Source: Actinoplanes nipponensis
Lineage (GTDB): Bacteria; Actinomycetota; Actinomycetes; Mycobacteriales; Micromonosporaceae
NCBI RefSeq assembly: GCF_016862275.1
Contig: NZ_BOMQ01000081.1
Span: forward strand, 48,363-112,362
DNA: 64,000 nt
Direction of reading: 5' to 3'
This document shows, in pieces, positions 59,477 through 64,000 of the stretch; the first letter of the stretch is position 1; every line of letters starts with the position of its first letter. The notes under the pieces are model-generated. The model was not told the origin of the DNA, ran no database searches, and was given only the letters and a program-made list of their open reading frames with translations. The position numbers and the translations under genes are program-made.

Positions 59477-61442
59477 TGGCCACGATCATGCCGACCCCGA
59501 TGGTCTTGATGACGGTCACCTCGCCGGTCGCGAAGCCGGCCACCACCGTGATCAGCAGCACCGCGGCGGCCGTGATGATGCCGCCGGTGCGCTGCAGGCC
59601 GGCGGCCACCGAAGCGGTGTTGTCGCCGGTGGCGTCCCACTCCTCGCGGACCCGGGAGAGCAGGAACACCTCGTAGTCGGTGGCCAGGCCGAACAGCACG
59701 GCGAGCACCAGGATCATGTTGCTCGGCTCGATGTAGCCGACGGAGGAGAACCGCAGCAGGCCCTCGAGGTGGCCCTCCTGGAAGATCCAGACGACCACGC
59801 CGAAGGACGCGCCGATCGAGACCAGGTTCATCAGCACGGCCTTGACCGGCAGCAGCACCGACCCGAAGGCCAGGAACAGCAGCACCATCGTGGCGACCGC
59901 CATGATCAGGGCCATCCAGGGCAGCCGGGCCGCGAGGCTCTCCAGCAGGTCGAGGTCGATGGCGGGCCGGCCGCCGACGAGCACCTCGGCGCCGGCCGGC
60001 GGGGGCAGGTCGCGGACCCGTGAGGCCAGGTCGCGCGCCTGCGCCCCGGACAGCGTGCGCGGATAGGTCACCGTGATCAGCGAGGCGGCGCCGCGCTCGG
60101 CGGTGACCGTGGCGGCGGTGACGTCCGGCAGCGCGGCGATCCGCCCGGCCAGGGCGCCGGCCGGCGCGCCGGTGACCAGCACGGTGATCGGGTTCTCGCC
60201 GCCGCCGGGGAAGTCGCCGGCCAGCCGCTCGCCGACGATCCGGGCCGAGCTGGCGGCGGGCAGCACCCGTTCGTCGAAGCCGCCGAACTCGACCCGCAGG
60301 AACGGCGCCGCGAAGGCGGTCAGCACGACGAGCACGCCGGCGACGTACAGCACCGGGCGGCGCATGACGCTGCGGGCGATCCGGGCCCAGCCGGCTCCGG
60401 GGCGCCCGCGCTGCGGCAGCGGGATGCGCAGCTTGTCGATGCGGTGGCCGAGCAGGGACAGGGCCGCGGGCAGGACGGTGAGGGCGGCCAGCATGGCGAC
60501 CAGCACGGCGGCCATGCCGCCGATGGCCATGCCGCCCAGGAAGGGCTGCGGGAAGATCAGCAGGCTGGACAGCGCCAGCACGATGGTCAGGCCGGAGACC
60601 ATGACGGTACGGCCGGCGGTCGCCACGGTGGCGCGGATGGCGCTGCCCACGTCGCGTCCGTTGGCCAGTTCCTCGCGGAAGCGGCTCACCACGAACAGCG
60701 AGTAGTCCACGGCCATGCCCAGGCCGAGCAGCGTGATGACGTTGATCGCGAAGACCGAGATGTCGGTGACGTAGGTCAGCGCCCGCACGGCGACGAACGC
60801 GCCGAGGATGGCGATGCCGCCGATGACCAGCGGGGACAGGGCGGCGATGAGCCCCCGGAAGATCAGCACCAGCAGCAGGAACAGGACCGGCAGCGAGAAG
60901 ATCTCGGCCCGGGTGATGTCCTTCTTGGTCTGCGCGTTGGCCTGGTCGGTGAACGCGACCAGGCCACCGATCCGGGTGGTCAGCCCGGGCGCGGCCAGGG
61001 CCGGCTCGATCCGGTGGTACGCCGCCGCCCGGCCGTCCTCGGCCCCGGCGCGCAGGTAGACCGCCGCGTAGGTGGCCCGCCGGTCGTTGCTGACCAGCGT
61101 GGGCGGCGCGCCCCGGTCGGTGTACGCGGCGACCTGGGCCACGTCGGCCTCGGCGCGGATCTTCGCCACCGCCTCGGTCACCGCCGTCCGGAAGGCCGGG
61201 TCGGCCACGGTGAGCGTGTCGCTGGACCAGAGCACGACCAGGTCCGGGTCGCGCTGGCCGAGCTGGGCGGCGATGGCCCGGGCCGCCCGGTTGGACTGGC
61301 TGTCCGGGTCGTCGTAGCCGCCGCCGGTCAGCGCCCCGAAGACGCCCGCGCCCCAGGTCGCCCCGGCCACGACCAGGGCCAGCGCGGCGCCCAGAACCCA
61401 CCAGCGCAGCCGGACGACCGCTCCGCCCCACCAGCCGAACAT
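59304..61442 (-). CDS. MMPL family RND-type transporter
   Basis: This 712-aa transporter has twelve membrane helices in two halves, each with an extracytoplasmic porter domain. Conserved segments are GLGMAVDYSLFVVSRFREEL and LFGLATDYEVFLLSRVREEW, with the RND proton-relay Asp-Tyr pairs. MMPL proteins export lipids, siderophores or hydrophobic drugs. GGAGGAAGG precedes the ATG at 61442. A tetR gene diverges upstream with a palindrome in between, a common drug- or lipid-responsive arrangement. Confidence 0.93.
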   Translation of the reverse strand: MFGWWGGAVVRLRWWVLGAALALVVAGATWGAGVFGALTGGGYDDPDSQSNRAARAIAAQLGQRDPDLVVLWSSDTLTVADPAFRTAVTEAVAKIRAEADVAQVAAYTDRGAPPTLVSNDRRATYAAVYLRAGAEDGRAAAYHRIEPALAAPGLTTRIGGLVAFTDQANAQTKKDITRAEIFSLPVLFLLLVLIFRGLIAALSPLVIGGIAILGAFVAVRALTYVTDISVFAINVITLLGLGMAVDYSLFVVSRFREELANGRDVGSAIRATVATAGRTVMVSGLTIVLALSSLLIFPQPFLGGMAIGGMAAVLVAMLAALTVLPAALSLLGHRIDKLRIPLPQRGRPGAGWARIARSVMRRPVLYVAGVLVVLTAFAAPFLRVEFGGFDERVLPAASSARIVGERLAGDFPGGGENPITVLVTGAPAGALAGRIAALPDVTAATVTAERGAASLITVTYPRTLSGAQARDLASRVRDLPPPAGAEVLVGGRPAIDLDLLESLAARLPWMALIMAVATMVLLFLAFGSVLLPVKAVLMNLVSIGASFGVVVWIFQEGHLEGLLRFSSVGYIEPSNMILVLAVLFGLATDYEVFLLSRVREEWDATGDNTASVAAGLQRTGGIITAAAVLLITVVAGFATGEVTVIKTIGVGMIVAIIVDATLVRALLVPGTMRLLGRWNWWAPGPLGRFYSRYGIHETDPRPPAPDRQPEPV

Positions 61443-61496
61443 GTGCCTTCCTCCCGGAACGCCCGTTACAGTCGCCTCAGATTCCCGGCCACTATG

Positions 61497-61511
61497 GTGA
61501 ACGCTGTTTAC
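61497..61511. promoter_or_regulatory. Probable TetR operator between mmpL and tetR
   Basis: GTGAAC-GCT-GTTTAC is a near-perfect inverted repeat (5 of 6 positions) in the middle of the 108-bp divergent interval. Confidence 0.65.
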
Positions 61512-61550
61512 TCTCACAAGCGCCGTTCGCCCCCGTCAACGGAGCCCGCT

Positions 61551-62258
61551 ATGACGACGACCACGCCCAGCCGCCGCGAACGGCTGCGCGCGGAGACCGT
61601 CACCGAGATCAAGGACGCCGCCCGCCGCCTGCTCGTCGCCGGCGGCCCCGCCGCCATCTCGCTGCGGGCCATCGCCCGCGACCTCGGCATGACCGCCCCC
61701 GCCCTGTACCGGTACTTCGCCAGCCTCGACGCCCTGGTGCTGGCCATCGTCACCGACCTCTTCGAGGACCTGCGGGCCACGGTCGCGGACGCCGCCACCG
61801 ACCACGGCGACGAGGAACCGCTGGTCCGGGTCGGCCACATGGCCCGCGCCTTCCGCCGCTGGTCGCTGGACCGGCCCGCCGAGTTCGCGCTGATGTTCGG
61901 CAGCCCGGTGCCCGGGATCACCCCGTTCGCCGAGCAGTGCGGCCCGTTCAACGACGCCGGCGCGCGGTTCGGGGAGACCTTCTTCACTGTGCTGGGTGAG
62001 CACTATGCCCGCCACCCGTTCGGCGGAGCCGCCCCCGATCTGCCCGACCCGGCGCTGCGCGAGCTGTTCGCGCCGTACCTGGACACCTTCGGTGATCGTT
62101 TCCCGCTGCCGGTGATCTACCTGTTCGTGGCCGCCTGGACCCGGTTGTACGGGATCGTGGCGATGGAGGTGTTCGGTCACCTGAGGTGGGCCATGACGGA
62201 CGTGGAGCCACTTTTCGAGGTCGAATTGGCGCGGATGGTCAGCCGAATGGCGCGCTAG
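61551..62258 (+). CDS. TetR family transcriptional regulator
   Basis: This 235-aa regulator has the helix-turn-helix VTEIKDAARRLLVAGGPAAISLRAIARDLGMTAPALYRYFASLDAL and a WHG-type C-terminal domain (MARAFRRWSLDRPAEFALMFGSPVPG). GGAG precedes the ATG. It diverges from the MMPL transporter and is 11 bp upstream of the oxidoreductase gene on the same strand, so it probably controls both the transporter and its own operon. Confidence 0.92.
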   Translation: MTTTTPSRRERLRAETVTEIKDAARRLLVAGGPAAISLRAIARDLGMTAPALYRYFASLDALVLAIVTDLFEDLRATVADAATDHGDEEPLVRVGHMARAFRRWSLDRPAEFALMFGSPVPGITPFAEQCGPFNDAGARFGETFFTVLGEHYARHPFGGAAPDLPDPALRELFAPYLDTFGDRFPLPVIYLFVAAWTRLYGIVAMEVFGHLRWAMTDVEPLFEVELARMVSRMAR

Positions 62259-62269
62259 GCTGCGCTGCC

Positions 62270-63865
62270 ATGAGCTCTCTGCCCGAACGCGCGGACGTGG
62301 TGATCATCGGCGCCGGCCACAACGGCCTGGTCTCCGCGGTGCTGCTGGCCCGCGCCGGACTCGACGTCGTGGTGCTGGAGGCCGCCGGGGTGCTCGGCGG
62401 CGCCACCCGCACCGAGCGGCCGTTCGCCGGGGTGCCCGGCCTGGGCCAGTCCACCGGCTCGTACCTGCTCGGTCTCATGCCGCCGGAGCTGCTGCGCACG
62501 CTCGACGTGGACATCCCGGTGCTGCGCCGCGACCCGCACTACTTCCTGCCCACCCCGGGCGGGCCGGGGGCGCCGTACCTGCTCTTCGGCACCGACCGCG
62601 AGGCGACCCGGGCGCAGATGGAACGGTTCTTCTCGCCCCGCGACGTGGCCGCCGACGAGGCGATGCAGGTGGAGATCGCGGCGTTGCGCGCCGACCTGGC
62701 CCCGGCCTGGCTGCAGGAGCCCGGCACCGTCGAGCAGGTCGCCGACCGGCACATCCGCCCGCAGCTGCAGAGCACGTTCATCGACCTGGTCCGCGGCTCG
62801 GTCGCCGACTACCTCGCCCGGTTCGGCTTCAAGAGCGAACTGCTGATGAGCATGTACGCGGTGACCGACGGCCTGTCCGGGCTGAACGCGGGCCCCGACG
62901 ACCCGGGCACCGGCCACAACTTCCTGGTCCACAACATGTGCCGGCTGCCCGGCTCGGACGGCACCTGGATGATCGCCCGGGGCGGGATGGGCACGGTGTC
63001 GCGCACGTTCGCCGACGCCGCCCGCGCGGCCGGCGCCGCGATCTTCACGAGCACGCCGGTGGCGTCCGTGACCGTGTCCCAGGGCGCCGCCACCGGCGTG
63101 GTCCTGGCCGACGGGCGGGCCGTGCAGGCCCCGGTGGTGCTGGGTTCCTGCGACCCGTACAGGCTGATGAGCCTGGTCCCGGACGGCGCGCTGCCCGCGG
63201 CCCTGACCGACCGGATGGCGGCGGTCCGCCGCCCCGGCACGACGCTGAAGGTGAACCTGGCCCTGCGCGGCCTGCCCCGCTTCGCCTGCCTGCCCGAGGA
63301 CGCGCCGTCGCCGTTCGGCTCGACGATCCACCTGCTGCCCGGCTCGGCGGGCCTGGCCGGCCTGGCCGAGACGGACTCCCCGATGGCGGCGCTGCGCGCG
63401 ATGTGGGCGGACGTGCAGGCGGGCCGGCTGCCGGCCGAACCCACGATCGAGTGGTACCTGCACACGACCGTCGACCCGTCGCTGCAGGACGAGGCGGGCC
63501 ACCACTCGTCGGCCCTGTTCGTCCAGTCGGTGCCGTACGAGCTGGCCACCTCGACCTGGGACGCGGAGCTGCCCGGCTACGTGGACCGGCTGCTGGCCCT
63601 GGTGGACCGGTACGCGCCCGGAACCTCGGAGCTGGTGGCCGACACGATGCCGCTGACCCCGCCGGGCATCGAGAAACACTTCGGCATCACCGGCGGGCAC
63701 ATCCACCACGTCGACAACACGGTGGCCTTCAACGAGCGCATGCCGTACGCGACCGGCCTGGACGGGCTGTACGCGGGATCGGCCGGGGCGCACCCGGCGG
63801 GGAGCGTGATCGGCGCGGCGGGCCACAACGCGGCGAAGCGCATCCTGCGGGATCTGGGCCGCTGA
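62270..63865 (+). CDS. Phytoene-desaturase-like FAD/NAD(P)-dependent oxidoreductase
   Basis: This 531-aa flavoprotein has the FAD loop VVIIGAGHNGLVSAVLLARAG (11-31) and a GGATRTERPF motif. The amine-oxidase/CrtI-type C-terminus reads GLDGLYAGSAGAHPAGSVIGAAGHNAAKRIL. This branch (NAD(P)/FAD-dependent oxidoreductases related to carotenoid and retinol desaturases) is common in actinobacteria, but its substrate is unknown. No other carotenoid genes are in the window. It is probably co-transcribed with tetR. Confidence 0.9.
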   Translation: MSSLPERADVVIIGAGHNGLVSAVLLARAGLDVVVLEAAGVLGGATRTERPFAGVPGLGQSTGSYLLGLMPPELLRTLDVDIPVLRRDPHYFLPTPGGPGAPYLLFGTDREATRAQMERFFSPRDVAADEAMQVEIAALRADLAPAWLQEPGTVEQVADRHIRPQLQSTFIDLVRGSVADYLARFGFKSELLMSMYAVTDGLSGLNAGPDDPGTGHNFLVHNMCRLPGSDGTWMIARGGMGTVSRTFADAARAAGAAIFTSTPVASVTVSQGAATGVVLADGRAVQAPVVLGSCDPYRLMSLVPDGALPAALTDRMAAVRRPGTTLKVNLALRGLPRFACLPEDAPSPFGSTIHLLPGSAGLAGLAETDSPMAALRAMWADVQAGRLPAEPTIEWYLHTTVDPSLQDEAGHHSSALFVQSVPYELATSTWDAELPGYVDRLLALVDRYAPGTSELVADTMPLTPPGIEKHFGITGGHIHHVDNTVAFNERMPYATGLDGLYAGSAGAHPAGSVIGAAGHNAAKRILRDLGR

Positions 63866-64000
63866 TCATTCGGGCGCGGCCCGGGCGGTGACCGGCTGGT
63901 GGGCTTGGGGGTGATGGGCGCAAGGCTACGGCCGCGGCGGCGCGGCGGCGGCCCGGACGGCGGCTCGACGACCCCGAGACGGCAGCCACGACGACGGCCC
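63866..64000. other. Window end without a clear gene
   Basis: The last 135 bp are very GC-rich. A possible ATG at 63913 opens an Arg/Pro-rich frame that runs off the window, but nothing supports it as coding. Confidence 0.4.

Noticed and set aside
63729..63989. Minus-strand Arg/Pro/Ser-rich ORF at the window end
   Set aside because: Low-complexity and antisense to the end of the oxidoreductase, with no ribosome-binding site.

Overview
The window reads as a chromosomal segment of a high-GC actinobacterium, most likely a Micromonosporaceae member close to Actinoplanes. The reasons are strong GC bias at third codon positions, many GTG starts, tightly overlapping GTGA/ATGA gene junctions, and a gene backbone matching the conserved actinobacterial block that in Mycobacterium runs from RNase J/dapA through pnp-rpsO, ribF, truB, infB-nusA-rimP and map to ispG-rip-dxr. 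This placement comes from recalled gene order, not from a search. I see no rRNA, tRNA, CRISPR, phage or insertion sequence.

Layout. 1-9056 (mostly minus): start of RNase J, dapA, a DUF2752 membrane protein and a YcaQ/AlkX-type DNA glycosylase; a plus-strand island of two GNATs and a glycogen-debranching-type glucosidase; then dapB, a PAP2-type membrane phosphatase and an M16 protease. 9148-13024: pnp, rpsO, ribF. 13103-16173 (plus): a hybrid histidine kinase and a response regulator lying against the surrounding genes. 16179-28017 (minus): truB, MATE exporter, a 29-aa protein, nrnA, rbfA, DUF503, a methyltransferase, infB, ylxR, nusA and rimP, broken by a divergent MarR pair around a 34-bp palindrome.

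28287-30128 (plus): a Tat-type lipoprotein, a 54-aa three-repeat protein and a ferritin-like protein joined by 4-bp overlaps, then a nucleotidyltransferase-fold protein. 30135-31681: VIT1/CCC1-type protein and map. 31800-36437: a STAS protein facing a 1213-aa fusion of sensor kinase, receiver, PP2C phosphatase and RsbW-like kinase, plus an HD phosphohydrolase. 36444-43263 (minus): an amine catabolic operon with permease, glutamine-synthetase-like ligase, aldehyde dehydrogenase, SDR and two gamma-glutamyl hydrolases. 43264-43883 is a long intergenic region with a strong Shine-Dalgarno, a small ORF and a 12-bp-stem hairpin ahead of a MerR gene.

44240-54018: an SDR, a membrane protein, a TetR-controlled ABC/YhgE exporter, an LLM oxidoreductase, a DUF4081-type GNAT, a PadR regulator, and a divergent methyltransferase/AraC pair whose 3' ends both run into tandem duplications. 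54195-58438 (minus): ispG, rip (site-2 protease), dxr and a YcxB-like protein. 58493-63865: a BrkB-like membrane protein overlapping an MMPL transporter tail to tail, then a TetR regulator and a phytoene-desaturase-like oxidoreductase. The most unusual items are the coupled 54-aa repeat protein, the one-polypeptide partner-switch sensor facing its probable STAS partner, the leader-like small ORF before merR, and the inserted regulatory cassettes in the translation cluster.
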